A stretch of DNA of 64,000 bases, from positions 3,782,001-3,846,000 of the forward strand of contig JAEILZ010000004.1 in the NCBI GenBank assembly GCA_018873225.1. The letters run 5' to 3'. A program made the translations under genes and the position numbers. The notes beneath the pieces were generated by a model, which saw only the letters and a list, made by a program, of their open reading frames with translations, made no database searches and was not told the origin of the DNA. This document shows, piece after piece, positions 21,564 to 32,615 of the stretch (position 1 is its first letter; each line of letters opens with the position of its first letter). The DNA is from [Phialemoniopsis] sp. UDSM-2020. Taxonomy: Eukaryota > Ascomycota > Sordariomycetes > Thyridiales > Thyridiaceae.

Positions 21564-24101
21564 TTACTCGCTGCCGGCCTCAGTCGGCGGCCGGACCCGG
21601 GACGGGCTACGCGAGGCGCGGTACTCGGCCTTGGGCATGACTTGCCTGCGTTCGATCGTTAGCCCCTCCTCATCATCCCAGTAGACAAAAGGAAAAACGG
21701 GAACGGGTACTGACATGGAGCCGCGGTCCTTGCTGCTGCGCACAAACACAAACTCCTCCGAGCGGCCCTTCGAGCCGGCCTTCTTGCGGATCCCGCCCTC
21801 GTGCTTCTTGCCGTCGCTGGCTAGGCGCGCCTTGAGCTGGGCGACGCGCATCTGCAGCGCCGCGAGCTCGGCTGATGAGGCCTGGTAGCCCGCGTTGGCG
21901 TCGGCGAGCTGCGCGTTGAGGGCCTGGAGCTGCTCGCCCAGACTGCCGTTCTGGTCACGGAGGACGCCGACCTCGCTGGCTTCCTTCTCAAGCTCGGCGA
22001 CCTTGCCCTCTAGGGCCGACTTGCTCTCCTCGAGGGTCGACTTGTCTGCCTCGAGGGCAGATTTGTCAGCTTCGAGGGCGGCCTTGGCAGACTCGAGCTC
22101 GCCCTTCTCGCCCTCGAGCGCGGCGGCTTTGTCGGTCTGCTCCTGGATCTCCTTGGTCTTGGCTTCGAGCTCCTCGGCGTGCTGCTTGCGAAGTTCCTCG
22201 AGGGCGGCGGCCTCGGCTGCGGCGGGGTCGATGCCTGCTTTGAGGGACTCGTTGTCGGCCTCGAGCTTCTTGATCTTCTCCTCCAAACCGTCGGCCTCGG
22301 CATCGGCCTCTTCTTCGATCTTGGTGATCTCAGCCTCCTTCTCGGCGATCTTCTCCTTGAGTGCGGTGGTCTCCTCCTGCAGGCCGTCTCGTGCGGTAGT
22401 CAGATCCGTGATCTGGGTCTGCTGCTCGGTCTTGGCCGTCTCGAGCTCTTCGATCTGCTTCTTCAGGCCTTCTTTGTCGCCCTCGGCCGCGTCGAGCTTG
22501 GTCTGAACTTCGGTCTTCTCAGCTTCGAGACCTTCGACCTTGGTCGCTAGCTCAGTCTTCTCGGCCTCGACCTCCTCCACTTTCTTCAGGGCGTTGGTCT
22601 TCTCCTCCTCGAGTGCGGTTTTCTCGTCGGTCAATGTCTTGATTTCGGTCTGCGCCTTTTCAGACTCGGCCTGAAGGTTGTCGTACTTGGACTGGACGTC
22701 ATCGAGCTTCATCGTCAGAGTCTCACGCTCCGTGTCGAGGGCTTTGACGCGGATGTTCAGTGCCTCTTGCGCCAGCTCGAGCGCAGCGATCTGAGCGATG
22801 AAGAGCTTCTCGCTGTCGCCCCTATCGTCCCTCAAATGGCCGATAGTCTTCTCCAGGGCCGCGACCTTGATTTCGAGCTCAGTCTTGTTGCTGGTCAGGA
22901 GCTCGCGCTCCTTCTCCACGGTCTCGAGCTTCTTGCCCTGGTCCGTAATCGTCGTCCGCAGCTCGTCAATAATCTCGCGCTGCTCGCCGAGCATGCGCAC
23001 GTGGTCAGCAACCTCCTTGTCGAGCACCTCGCGCATCTCGCGCTCCCGGTTGCGCTCGCGCTCGACGTCCTCGCGGCCCACCGACAGCGCCGACATCTTC
23101 TCGAGCGCCTCGTCCATGGCCTTGGACGACGACGTCTGCTCGTCGTGCAGGCTCGCCGTCTCCTTCTCGAGCTCCTGGATGCGGTCGACGAGCACCTTTT
23201 CGATCTTTTGCCGCTGCCGGATGTCTTCGAGCGTGGCCTGGTTAGCGAGGACCTCGATCTGCAGCGTCCGCCCGCCGCCGCCGCCGCCGCGCTTGGACGA
23301 CTTTTGCAGCGAGGGCGTCGAGGTGGCCGACCCGGCCGCCGAGGCAGTGGCGACGCCCACGAGCGACCTGGTCTTAGGCCGCGAGCGCACGCCGACGCGC
23401 CTCCCGGACAGGGCGACGTGCTTACCGGTCGTTGTCTTGTGGTTGCTGGACGACTCGCCCGAGGGCTTGGTGCCTGCCTTGTAGGTGGCATCTGACACAA
23501 CGCTTGTTGCGTCTGTGTTGTCAGAGAGGTTCAGCGAGCTGGTGTCGGACTGATACTCATGGTCCCGAGAGAAGAAATCCGGCTCCCTGTGCTCCGGGAA
23601 AGCTCCTGGTGGCGGAGGTGGAACATCATAGTACCGTGGCTGAGCATGGTAGACTGGCGCCGGCTCAACTGGCCTGCTGGGCTTCAGTACGGTCCTTGGC
23701 GGCGGAGGTGCCTGTTGCTGTGGTGGGGGTGGAGGAGCTTGGTACTGCTGCGGCGGTGGCAGTGGCTGAAACTGCGGCACTGGGGGTGGCTGCTGATACT
23801 GCTGCTGCCGTGGTGTTTGATCTTGATACGGATGTTGTTGCCGTGATCGCTGCTCCTGCTCTTGGTATGATTGACGAGGAGGAGCTGGCGGCGAATAAGT
23901 GGGAGGGGCGAATGTTTGCGGTGCGTCTCCACCGACATTCGGCTCCATGGATGATGTCGAGACCTCTGAGATATCAGACAGACTGTTCCGTCGAGTCGAC
24001 GGTCGGGAGAATCTGCTCCTCAGGCTCGGTGCCCGCGATGGGGCTGTGTTCTGCCTAGACATTGTTCCAGACATTTGGCTGCTGCCGTGGACTGAGTCCA
24101 T
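21564..24101 (-). CDS. Long coiled-coil protein with Pro/Gln-rich N-terminus
   Basis: Intronless, 845 aa, function unknown. Residues about 30-180 are Ser/Arg- then Pro/Gln-rich (YQQPPPVPQFQPLPPP and similar), a low-complexity region likely to be disordered. From about 275 to 770 there is an almost unbroken heptad-rich coiled coil, with local near-repeats such as ALEADKSALEADKSTLEESK. The C-terminus is a short conserved-looking globular tail (EEFVFVRSSKDRGS, then FPFVYWDDEEG) and a Ser/Arg/Pro end. A cytoskeletal or cortical scaffold is possible, but nothing in the sequence proves it. Long open frames on the opposite strand here are by-products of biased codons. Confidence 0.8.
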   Translation of the reverse strand: MDSVHGSSQMSGTMSRQNTAPSRAPSLRSRFSRPSTRRNSLSDISEVSTSSMEPNVGGDAPQTFAPPTYSPPAPPRQSYQEQEQRSRQQHPYQDQTPRQQQYQQPPPVPQFQPLPPPQQYQAPPPPPQQQAPPPPRTVLKPSRPVEPAPVYHAQPRYYDVPPPPPGAFPEHREPDFFSRDHEYQSDTSSLNLSDNTDATSVVSDATYKAGTKPSGESSSNHKTTTGKHVALSGRRVGVRSRPKTRSLVGVATASAAGSATSTPSLQKSSKRGGGGGGRTLQIEVLANQATLEDIRQRQKIEKVLVDRIQELEKETASLHDEQTSSSKAMDEALEKMSALSVGREDVERERNREREMREVLDKEVADHVRMLGEQREIIDELRTTITDQGKKLETVEKERELLTSNKTELEIKVAALEKTIGHLRDDRGDSEKLFIAQIAALELAQEALNIRVKALDTERETLTMKLDDVQSKYDNLQAESEKAQTEIKTLTDEKTALEEEKTNALKKVEEVEAEKTELATKVEGLEAEKTEVQTKLDAAEGDKEGLKKQIEELETAKTEQQTQITDLTTARDGLQEETTALKEKIAEKEAEITKIEEEADAEADGLEEKIKKLEADNESLKAGIDPAAAEAAALEELRKQHAEELEAKTKEIQEQTDKAAALEGEKGELESAKAALEADKSALEADKSTLEESKSALEGKVAELEKEASEVGVLRDQNGSLGEQLQALNAQLADANAGYQASSAELAALQMRVAQLKARLASDGKKHEGGIRKKAGSKGRSEEFVFVRSSKDRGSMSVPVPVFPFVYWDDEEGLTIERRQVMPKAEYRASRSPSRVRPPTEAGSE

Positions 24102-25879
24102 TTCTATGTTGTTGGTGTCGATAGTATTCTTGGTTGTGACTTTCGGGTTCTCGTTTGTTATTCAGCTATGTGGATGGTGTGCGTGTGGTACTGGGTTGTC
24201 TGCTGTGTAAAGTCGTCGTGTAGAGTCTCTCATGGTATCGTTGTAAGTTGTGAGTTGTTTCGAGGCGAGTGAGTTCTGCACGTTGGGGTATTTGAAGGAT
24301 TCGAGATGAAAAGCGCGACTGGAGTGATGGGATATGAGGGCGTAGTAGGGCTTAAAAAGAGACGACTCGACAGGCCAAGTAAACCGGTTTTGGACCCATC
24401 CCATGAGATCTGGCTTGTGAGGCTCACTGCCGGGAGGGTGTCGACTGATTCGGGCAACAACAGGGCGCCTAACCCTGACTGCGGATACCCAATTGTATGG
24501 TTCGGGTCCACAGTGGAAGGGGCTGGAGGACCAGGGTGACAACAGGTTACGGGGTGGATAAGGCCTCAACGGAGGTATTGGGCTTGCATCCGAGACAGGC
24601 ATTCCATGAGTCGAGAATGTCTGCTTTGGGCCAACTAGATCCTGCAGACGACACTTCACAATCTCATTCGGCACTATTATCGTCATCTCCTGCAGCATCC
24701 CGCTTCCTCGCTGCATCCAAGACGAAATCACAGCGGAGACAGCAAAGCGCCACTTCTGCCAGTCTGCCACTAGCCTCCAAATGCCGAGCACAAGACCAAA
24801 CAAGATGCGGGTGAACTTTGTCGATGTTGCACACCCGTACGATGGGATAGTGAGCTTCCCGTAACATTGAATTTCACAGCTAGCCTCCCACCTCGTGTTT
24901 GACAAGGGCAGGAGGGAATTGTTTGGTGATGGGACGCTAGTTGACTAGGGTTCCAAAACATTTCAGCGCTGGTTCGGCACGGACCGACTGATCCACAGCT
25001 AAGTAGAGCTTGACAGCAAATGTTTAGTCACTGTCCAGTGTCCACGAAGCAGCATCCAGCATGACATGCTAAGATTAGTCAATGACTCACAGGATGAAAG
25101 CAGACTCGCTGTGCAATTCCCCGTGTTTATTTGAGCGCTGCCTCTGCCGCGCCTCTGCTCTCTCTCCTTCGTTGCTGATGTGTCATGCCTTGTGTCCAGT
25201 CGCTGCGGTGCTGCATCCGCACATCAATAATCCTCAGCTTTCCGCGGCTGCTCCTGCGCCGGCCCATGCCGAAAGCTAGCCAGCCACCGTCTCCCATTCT
25301 CGCGGGTCTCCAGTCGAGGATTCCAAGGCGGCCAGTGACGTCGGCCAGCGGGTGTAACCCTTGTCTAGTCTCCTGATGCCCCTGTCCGGTCGGGCACCGT
25401 TGGGCGTGTGTCGTGGGGCCTGCCCATTCGTCCACGCCAAAAACAGACAAGCCCTCTCACGCACATTCTCCCCAGCAAAACGCGAATGACGGATGCCAAA
25501 CCAGACCACTGCAGCGCTAGAAGAGTCGCTGAAATTTGCGCAGATCCACTTCCCCCGCCGTCTGATGCTGCTTGCCGGGCCTACTGCTGCAGCACTTGCG
25601 CGGCCAGCCGGGGGGGCTAGGAAGAGGGACCTGCAAGCTGAAGGGGCTGTTTTGCAGTATCGTGACATTTGGCAGGGGTCACCATGCGCCCCAGATCAAA
25701 CTACGTCATAAGTGCAGGATGCGTTGCGTTCGAGCACGAATACCTAACCTGCGACGCGATTTTTGTTGTTGATGCGGGCTTCGCATAAGCAGGCGGTGCA
25801 TTGCAGAGTAGTAAAATCAAGCTACAGATGTAGTTATCATACTAAGCACAACTCAGCCGTGAGGTGTGAGCCTGTCAGC
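24102..25879. other. Intergenic, 1.8 kb, no gene recognised
   Basis: Upstream region of the coiled-coil gene and 3' region of the NmrA-like gene. A 247-codon minus-strand frame (24162-24905) is present but shows no family resemblance, and it sits where a 5' leader is expected. No repeats or clear motifs were noticed. Confidence 0.5.
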
Positions 25880-27135
25880 CTATGGTTTGTCCTTGAATAC
25901 ACCGGAGAGAAACTTCTCGACAGATGTAAAGTCGTAATCCGGGAGTAACCTGTTCCACTCATCCGACACCTGAAACGCGCCCGCACCAACGGCCAGTAGG
26001 AAAGAGGAGTTTGCCATTCTGGCCATAACTTCAAGCTGCTCAGGCGGGATGGATGGGTGGTCAATCTTGGGCTGCCATCCCTTGACATTGAACTCTCCGG
26101 CCTTGAGCTCAGCGGCTGCCAGTCTCTCCACTGCGAATTCGCGGCCTGTAAGCAGTGTTAGTAAATATTTAATAACGAACAAAGTCTCAACGTGGTGACG
26201 CACCGCGAATCTTCCTTCCCAGTTCGAGAAGTTGTGCAACAGATAGCTCCTGGCCCTGGATACCGCCAGTGGCAGGCCACTCGCCTTCGTAGTCGACGGC
26301 TCGTACCACGACTTGAACAATGTCCTTTACCGTTGTGAACACAATACGGGCATCGCCATCTCCTTCGACTAATAGTGCCTGGCGGCCATCGAAGTCGACA
26401 AAAGTTTGCTGCTGGTGGATATGCTTCGCGGTCTTGTAGGGCGCAGCAAGATAATCCATAAAGTATCCCGGCTGGAACAGACAGTACTCAAGGACCTGAT
26501 CCGAAGTTAGAAGGACCATCATCCCGTCAAAACAGTAACGGGTGTGCTGAGGACCACTTTACCTTCTTGTCCTTGTTGATCTCTTTCAAATGCCCGCGGA
26601 TCACCTCCTTGTTGGCGTACCAGGACATGTAATCAAGTTTGTATCTAAGCCGAGCAAACCAGTAGCTCCTAGTCAACAGGAATCCTTGAAATGCAAGCGT
26701 GTGAGTTCAACGGGTAGGACTGTTGGCACTCACGTCATCCACTCGCTGGGCGCGAATCGTCTCACACCAGCCTTGATCGAGGCCTTGATGAGGTTCTTCT
26801 GCGACAGGCAGTCTATGTCCAAGTGTGCCACAATGAAGCTGAGAACCGTGTCAACCCCCTGTAGCGTCTCTACCAATTCATCGGGCTTCTCGTAGTCGAC
26901 TGTGTGCCAGCTCACCCCAGGCTGAAGCTGTTTGTCTGATGCGCTCTGTGAGATGCCCATTTAGTCAGTACATAACACCGACTGACACTGTACCATGTTA
27001 CGAGGGGTCTCATGGTAGGGCGAATCATACCTGTCTCGAGAGCAGAAGGATTTCATGTTTACCAGTGGCAGCAAGTCCATCGATGACTTCCGAGGCGAGA
27101 CCACCAGAACCACCGGCGATTGCGATTCGACCCAT
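25880..27135 (-). CDS. NmrA-like / isoflavone-reductase-like NAD(P)-binding protein
   Basis: Five exons: 27135-27031, 26945-26734, 26668-26563, 26495-26204, 26145-25880 (981 nt, 326 aa). The Rossmann glycine motif is IAIAGGSGGLASEV at residues 4-17. The acid-rich pocket region, VDTVLSFIVAHLD, and GVRRFAPSEWMT are typical of the NmrA/PCBER group of atypical short-chain dehydrogenases. The family includes both true reductases of small aromatics and redox-sensing regulators such as NmrA; the sequence alone does not decide. The catalytic Lys of isoflavone reductases may be the one in WYANKEVI. It is divergent from a Zn2Cys6 factor with a motif-rich shared promoter, so regulation by that factor is likely. 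Confidence 0.88.
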
Positions 27136-27454
27136 GTTGAGTGACTAGCAGATATGAGTAAGTCGGGGTGGAATGTGTGGATAAACAAGGAACACTTGTG
27201 GCTAAAGGAAGTTTTGTCCGACTTGGAGGCTATCTTTAAATACATCATGGGTGTGCCGTCACCGGCAGCGGCATGAGTGCATCAAGTCTGTCCGTCCTGA
27301 CAAATACAAGAATTTACGGCAGGATATAGACTAGTACGACATACCTACGGTAGCCTAGACTGGAAAATGAGACATCGTCCGCGCCTCCGCTGAGTGCCTT
27401 CCCACTCCCGCTATCTGCATCCCGGTGCCGTACCATCATCTGACGCCAGAATTT

Positions 27455-27482
27455 CTCCGCCGTAAGCATAAAACCGGCGGAG
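27455..27482. promoter_or_regulatory. Perfect 8-bp inverted repeat CTCCGCCG-N12-CGGCGGAG
   Basis: The arms at 27455-27462 and 27475-27482 are exact reverse complements with a 12-bp A/T-rich spacer. This is a classic palindromic arrangement for a binuclear-cluster dimer, here in the promoter of such a factor. Confidence 0.65.
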
Positions 27483-27544
27483 GGCGCTAGCGGCGATGTT
27501 TGGTCGAGTCCAAACCGCGAGTGGGTCCCTTGTTTGCCGGCCTT

Positions 27545-27573
27545 TCCGCCGCTTTTGGCTCAAATACGGCGGA
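27545..27573. promoter_or_regulatory. Second inverted repeat TCCGCCG-N15-CGGCGGA
   Basis: The arms at 27545-27551 and 27567-27573 repeat the same half site 90 bp downstream of the first palindrome, with a slightly longer spacer. Confidence 0.6.
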
Positions 27574-27745
27574 GGTCCATGACTTCATCCGTCCTGACAA
27601 ACCTTCGATTCCCACGTCCAAAAGGACTCACCCACTGCGCTTGGGTACTTTAAGCGCTTAATCTACTAGGCAATTACCCAAGGATCCCTGACACGACCGA
27701 CTACGAGAGCGTTCGTCCGGAGTCTACCGCCTGTCGTCCGGAATC

Positions 27746-29716
27746 ATGGCACCCGGCACTGACTCGCGCTCCGCCCTGCGGAAGCTGCGCAAGGGAACAC
27801 AAAGCTGCTGGGAGTGCAAGCGCCGCAAGATGAGATGTTCTTTTGCTTCACCAGAGGACCTCAGCTGCATTAGCTGTCGGCGCCGCGGGACCTCGTGCGT
27901 CAGCCAGGAGTGGCCCGAGGAGTACCACACGGTCGCCAAGCCGCGACAGGGGAGAGGCGGCAAGAGCATCGGAGACCGTATGGGTAGAATGGAGATGCTG
28001 ATGGAAAAGCTGATCCAAAAGATCGACCCTGATGCCGACGAAATTGGTCTCTTGACTGATTCTTGGCCCGCGTCTGGACTCAAGCCTCCGCCGGTCGAGG
28101 TAGAACGGCGGAACCACGATGAGAGCCGCCACACGGACAACATTCCTGTTCACTCTTCGCCGCTCCTAGAGCGCTTCGGCGCATCTCAAACGCCGGATTA
28201 TATGAGAAACTTCTCGCCTAAATTGGAAGGCTTACGTCGTAATCTGTCCGCCGCTTGGCCAAATCAGCGGGAACTGGATCTTCTACTGGATCTTCCCACG
28301 ACCTTCTCTGGATTACTCCACCGGATCGTCCTAGCACCATACTCAAACACACTTCCATCCGAATCGCCGTCTCCGAGAGAAATCCTCCAGCTTCCCGCCC
28401 CGGGATCTCACCCGATCCTCTACGCACGCAAGCTTCTGACACTCAGCCTCTTCCTCCAGGTCCTACCGACGGAGTCTGCAGAAGCATTCCAAGCACAGAG
28501 CGCCGAGCTAAACTGCCGCGACATCGAAGTTCGCGCAGTCCAAGTGGCCAATCGCCTAGTAACAAGCAACGATGAACTAGTAGGCTCGTGTGTCGAGGGC
28601 ATCGAGTGCCTGCTGCTCGAGAGCACGTACCACAGCTATGAGGGAAACCTGCGTCAGGCCTGGCTGATTAACCGCCGCGCCATCTCTATGGCGCAGATGA
28701 TGAGACTCAACAATGGCTCCAGCATGGTGTCCTCGTGGGTCCAAGTTCTCACAGATCAGACCCGTGCACGGTGCGATCCGACGTACATGTGGTTCCTCAT
28801 GTGTCACTCGGAGCTCTATCTGTCGTTACTATTAGGTCTCACTCCCATGTTCTTTGATGACAGCTTCGCGTCCCCCGCGATGTTGGAGAAGTGCTCGCCT
28901 CTGGAGGCCATGGAGCGCATTCACTGTGTCGTGGCTGGCCGCTTGCTAAGACGCGATCAACGCAACAGTGCCGCTCTGGACCAGGACTCGCATCAGGAGA
29001 TTGATAAGCTGCTTCACAAGGCAGCGTCCTCTATGCCTTCGCACTGGTGGTTTACTTCCGACCCAACAGGAAGCGATACTAGCAAGTACACTGCCATAGA
29101 CCATTTCCACCGCTTCATTCAATATGTGGACCAACTCACCCACTTCTACCTCTTGGCCCAACTCCATCTCCCTTCTCTCTTACGCCCATCAACCAGTCCT
29201 AAGGATCAATACAGCAGAGTGGCAGCCATGAACGCCAGCCGAGGTCTGCTCACAAGCATTCTGTCTTACAGGCGTTCCTACTCTATCGTCCCGCCCTGTC
29301 GAGGAACGTACTTCTTCTCCTTGTTTGGGAGCGCCGTGATGTGCATCGCCCACATGGCTGCCCGATACCAGCAATACCAGGCCTCCGCGAGCGATACTAC
29401 AGACGCGTTTGACATTTTCGCCCATCAGACACCCGGCGACAGGGCGTTGATGGAGGGCGTTGTGGAATCACTGGAGAAACACAAAGACCACCCCAACAAC
29501 GATGCAATTTCTGTCAAGGTCGTCATCGTGGTTCGTCACTTGCTGGGCGTGGAGGCCAGGGCTGCCAACGGGGCAGTCTATCGCGTCAGCAGCTCGTGTT
29601 CGGTCGCCGAGGTGGACGAAACTGTGTGCGGTGGGAGGATAAATGAGGATGGCAATGTTCTTTGGCTTCGACTTCCTTATTTCGAGACTATTGCACTGGA
29701 GCGGATCCAAGTGTGA
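27746..29716 (+). CDS. Zn2Cys6 transcription factor
   Basis: Intronless, 656 aa. The zinc cluster CWECKRRKMRCSFASPEDLSC plus ISCRRRGTSC lies at about residues 25-55, with a longer middle loop than usual. It is followed by a short helix-rich linker (IGDRMGRMEMLMEKLIQKI) and a fungal_trans-like region. That region has RQAWLINRRAISMAQMMRL, the usual 'A...G..RMA..LGL'-like helix in altered form. It is divergent from the NmrA-like gene, whose promoter holds CGG palindromes, suggesting autoregulation and local control. The target pathway is unknown. Confidence 0.9.
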   Translation: MAPGTDSRSALRKLRKGTQSCWECKRRKMRCSFASPEDLSCISCRRRGTSCVSQEWPEEYHTVAKPRQGRGGKSIGDRMGRMEMLMEKLIQKIDPDADEIGLLTDSWPASGLKPPPVEVERRNHDESRHTDNIPVHSSPLLERFGASQTPDYMRNFSPKLEGLRRNLSAAWPNQRELDLLLDLPTTFSGLLHRIVLAPYSNTLPSESPSPREILQLPAPGSHPILYARKLLTLSLFLQVLPTESAEAFQAQSAELNCRDIEVRAVQVANRLVTSNDELVGSCVEGIECLLLESTYHSYEGNLRQAWLINRRAISMAQMMRLNNGSSMVSSWVQVLTDQTRARCDPTYMWFLMCHSELYLSLLLGLTPMFFDDSFASPAMLEKCSPLEAMERIHCVVAGRLLRRDQRNSAALDQDSHQEIDKLLHKAASSMPSHWWFTSDPTGSDTSKYTAIDHFHRFIQYVDQLTHFYLLAQLHLPSLLRPSTSPKDQYSRVAAMNASRGLLTSILSYRRSYSIVPPCRGTYFFSLFGSAVMCIAHMAARYQQYQASASDTTDAFDIFAHQTPGDRALMEGVVESLEKHKDHPNNDAISVKVVIVVRHLLGVEARAANGAVYRVSSSCSVAEVDETVCGGRINEDGNVLWLRLPYFETIALERIQV

Positions 29717-29949
29717 TGATTAGATCATTTGGTCGTTGGAAATCATATGCAATTTCCAACACAAAGTCATACAACGAACGTAACAATCTTTTTCTTGGAA
29801 TATAATTGTGTGGCGAAATACAAGATACTGACTGCGAGTGGGCATTCCATGTGGTCTTCTTGGTCCCACGCTTTGCTACCCCGAAAATACCGCTGGCCTG
29901 AGATGTACGTTTCTCTTAGCCGAAGAAGGGTTCCGTATCAAATCCTCCT

Positions 29950-32615
29950 TCATTTGACTCCAGAAGCAAAGCCCGGTGCGATGTTGATCTGGCACTTTAC
30001 CTGCACCGTCTTGTCATATACTGCGTAGCCTGGTCAGGGTATAGATCAGTATCTCATTCAGGAGGGTTTGGAGCTCTGTCTCGGCTTACATTGAAGATCA
30101 CGGTCCACTACTCTTAGTACGATGGTGTATTCAACCTTGTAGTATTTCTTGCCACGTCGACGTCCCTTCTTGTCGACCCATCCTTCTACAGGCTGAAGGC
30201 GCCCTTGGTCGCGGAGGAAGGTAAAATCAGCCACAATTTCTCCGACCACTTCAGCCCCTGTATTAAGTCAATGTAAGTTATCAGATGCAAGGCCTCGGGT
30301 GGACCAGGCCTACCTTTGTTTTTCTCGTGTTTGAGCTGATAGTGTGACTCGGTGGATGTGTCCGATACATATAGGACTTCGCGACATAAGAGGGGTTTAA
30401 TCGGATAGCAGTAGAAGGTATGAATGGAAACAAAAGGATGAGATTTCCAAACGGGATCGACTTCTTGTCCCTTATGATGTCCAGGTAAGCATATTGGTGA
30501 ATGAAAATATGCCACGGATGCTGTAACTCACCAACTTCAGGATCCAGTCCACAGTACGAGCCACGTAGGGAAAGCCGTCATGCACATCATAATGCTTCGT
30601 CGCCTCTTTGTGCTCATCGAATGCCTCATATTGTTCGGTTCTCATAATTCCATAACTTGATCTAGCGTAACGTCTCGGTCCATTTGCCTTGTTGAAAGCA
30701 CGGAGAACGGCACCGGCGGATACGGCAGTGAAACTTCAGACGATTAGCATCGAAGGGACAAGTCTGGGCGGCGGAGCCAAGGACTCTCACGTGTTCGTCT
30801 CTCTTATGAGAGTGATATTGCAATTGTTCGTGGCGCAGAAGCTTTCCAAGTGTTTGAGAAGAAATGTATGCAACGACTTGGAAGCTGCGAAACCTCCGAT
30901 AAGCACCACTTTCTATTGTCTCAAGGTCAGACTTCAGTGGCATACTTCTCTATAGTCATGGTCTTCACATACCTGCACCTCGTGGCCTAACATTCTGGCT
31001 TTGAGAATCTGGTCGTCCAACAGTGACGCGATGCCGTTCAGATGCGTCAAAAAGATGTTTCGTAGCATTTCACTACTCGACGTCAGATCCTGTGACGACG
31101 GGGCCAGAGACAACAGCAGGAAGAAAGACTTACAGCGAGACGTATGCTGAGCCGTCCTTGAACCTCTTCTCACGATTGTTTCGAAGACCTTGGATTTCTA
31201 ACGGCTTGTAGCCCTTGGACTTGTAGATGTCAAAACTTCGCTTCAGATGGTATTCGAAGTCTTTAATGATTATCTTCTCCACAATGCCATCGATCGTGAC
31301 CTTTGTATCACCTTCTTGTTTCTCAAGGTAGAGCTCTTCAGCAAGGAGTTCTCTGAGTAACTTGGTGAAATCTTCGTTGATGTAGCTCGAACCATGAAGA
31401 GTGCCTATGCTTGAATTAGACACGAGGAGGCAAGTCCCAGACAGGCAATTACTTACCCCCGGGTTGAACGAGCTCCCTCGTGAGCCTCAATGGCGAAGTG
31501 GCGCTCACGGTGTAGGTATTTGCATCGACCGTCCCTCCACCTATATCCACGATTAGCTAACGATTAGTAGTAAAGTACGGGAGTACTTGCCCGCATCAAG
31601 TAGTACGAAAGTAGATCCAGGCTAATTACACGACTTGATTAGCGTGCTAAGCGCGACGGTTTCAGTCCGGTATGATTCTTACCTGAACTGATCTCTCCAA
31701 TGCCAGAACATATGCAGCGGCAGCTTCTGGCTCGGAAACAATGAAGAGGTTCTCGATGGTATAGGTCTCCGGGCTCACGCCCTCAAATCTCGCCCCTACC
31801 ATAGCTCTAGCCAATGCTGTTTGCATGTCGCGACATGCCTTCTGGCTCCAGATAGAGGGAACGCACAGCACCATCTCCTTGCGGTAGCTGTCATCAATAC
31901 CGGCCAGTCCCAGCTCATTCTTCACATGTCGCAAAAGGCATGTCAGGAAATCCACTATCACCTGTTTGCGGTTCCCGATAATCTTCTTCTTCTTCAGCTC
32001 GTCGAGAGTAAGGCTAAGCTCCTTTCTGATGGCCTCGGTCCTGTCGCTGTCGTCGAGGAGCAGTTTGAAACGGCAAAGGGCTTGATTGGTCGGCTTGGCA
32101 TGGGTGGAGAAACGACCTCGCGCATGATGTACATCGTAGCCCCATCTGAACTTGTCTTCCTCATCCACCCACCACATATCCTCGTCCTCGTCCTCATCTT
32201 CAGAGAAACCGTTGATGTTTGCTCCATTCCCGTTCTCCATCGATCCCTCGATCTCAGCCATGTCTTCCTTTTGCCGAAATTTAGGATCGAGTGGGTAGAT
32301 GACCTCGGTGGGCACCTCATCGGTCATCGCGTCTCCATTCGAGGCTTCCTGGGCCTCTGGAAAATTCGTAATGTTGCGAATGCGATCCTTATTCAGATAC
32401 TTCTCCTCGTCACCTTCTTCCAAGGCAACATATGACACCGCAGAGAAGGTTGTGCCGAAGTCAATGCCAATGATCACACGCTTGCCATTGTAGGTGGGCA
32501 GGTCGTCCAAGACGTGATCTGGGACATCTTCCGGGTCATATGGCCTCGTAGCTGGCCTAAGAAAACGGATATCATCACGTCCAACAGTCACTGTAGATGA
32601 TCTGGAGGCGTTCAT
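29950..32615 (-). CDS. Hsp70-like ATPase of the HSPA12 type
   Basis: Ten exons: 32615-31683, 31621-31591, 31540-31457, 31404-31134, 31072-30973, 30912-30791, 30733-30532, 30470-30314, 30257-30090, 30029-29950 (2148 nt, 715 aa). Actin-fold signatures are VIIGIDFGTTFSAVSY (phosphate 1), FVLLDAGGGTVDA (phosphate 2) and KVVLIGGFAAS (adenosine), followed by TAVSAGAVLRAFNK. These are the features of the divergent HSPA12-like family common in ascomycetes, which lacks the canonical substrate-binding domain. An acidic insert (SEDEDEDEDMWW) lies near residue 145. The second intron, 31541-31590, uses a GC donor (GCAAGT) and restores DAGGGTVD exactly. It is divergent from an unknown gene at 33133. Confidence 0.9.
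31541..31590 (-). other. GC-AG intron in the Hsp70-like gene
   Basis: Donor GCAAGT, acceptor GATATAG, 50 nt, with CTAATC near the acceptor as a possible branch point. Removing it joins DAG to GGTVD of the phosphate-2 loop in frame, and no GT donor nearby gives that result. Confidence 0.75.

Larger units (their letters stand above)
27136..27745. promoter_or_regulatory. Divergent promoter NmrA-like / Zn2Cys6 factor
   Basis: 610 bp between divergent starts. Two inverted repeats of CCGCCG..CGGCGG type lie at 27455-27482 and 27545-27574. The region also holds other G/C-rich half sites, for example GCGCCTCCGC near 27381. CGG triplets in inverted arrangement are the usual targets of Zn2Cys6 dimers. 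Confidence 0.6.

Noticed and set aside
23280..23310. GCC/GGC trinucleotide run as a microsatellite of interest
   Set aside because: Encodes a Gly run in the coiled-coil gene's disordered part; ordinary for such proteins.
22767..23500. Long frames on the plus strand and in another minus frame within the coiled-coil gene
   Set aside because: They mirror the biased Glu/Lys/Leu codons of the coiled-coil gene and are pure low complexity.
24162..24905. 247-codon minus-strand frame upstream of the coiled-coil gene
   Set aside because: No family resemblance, irregular composition, and it overlaps the expected promoter and leader of the adjacent gene on the same strand.
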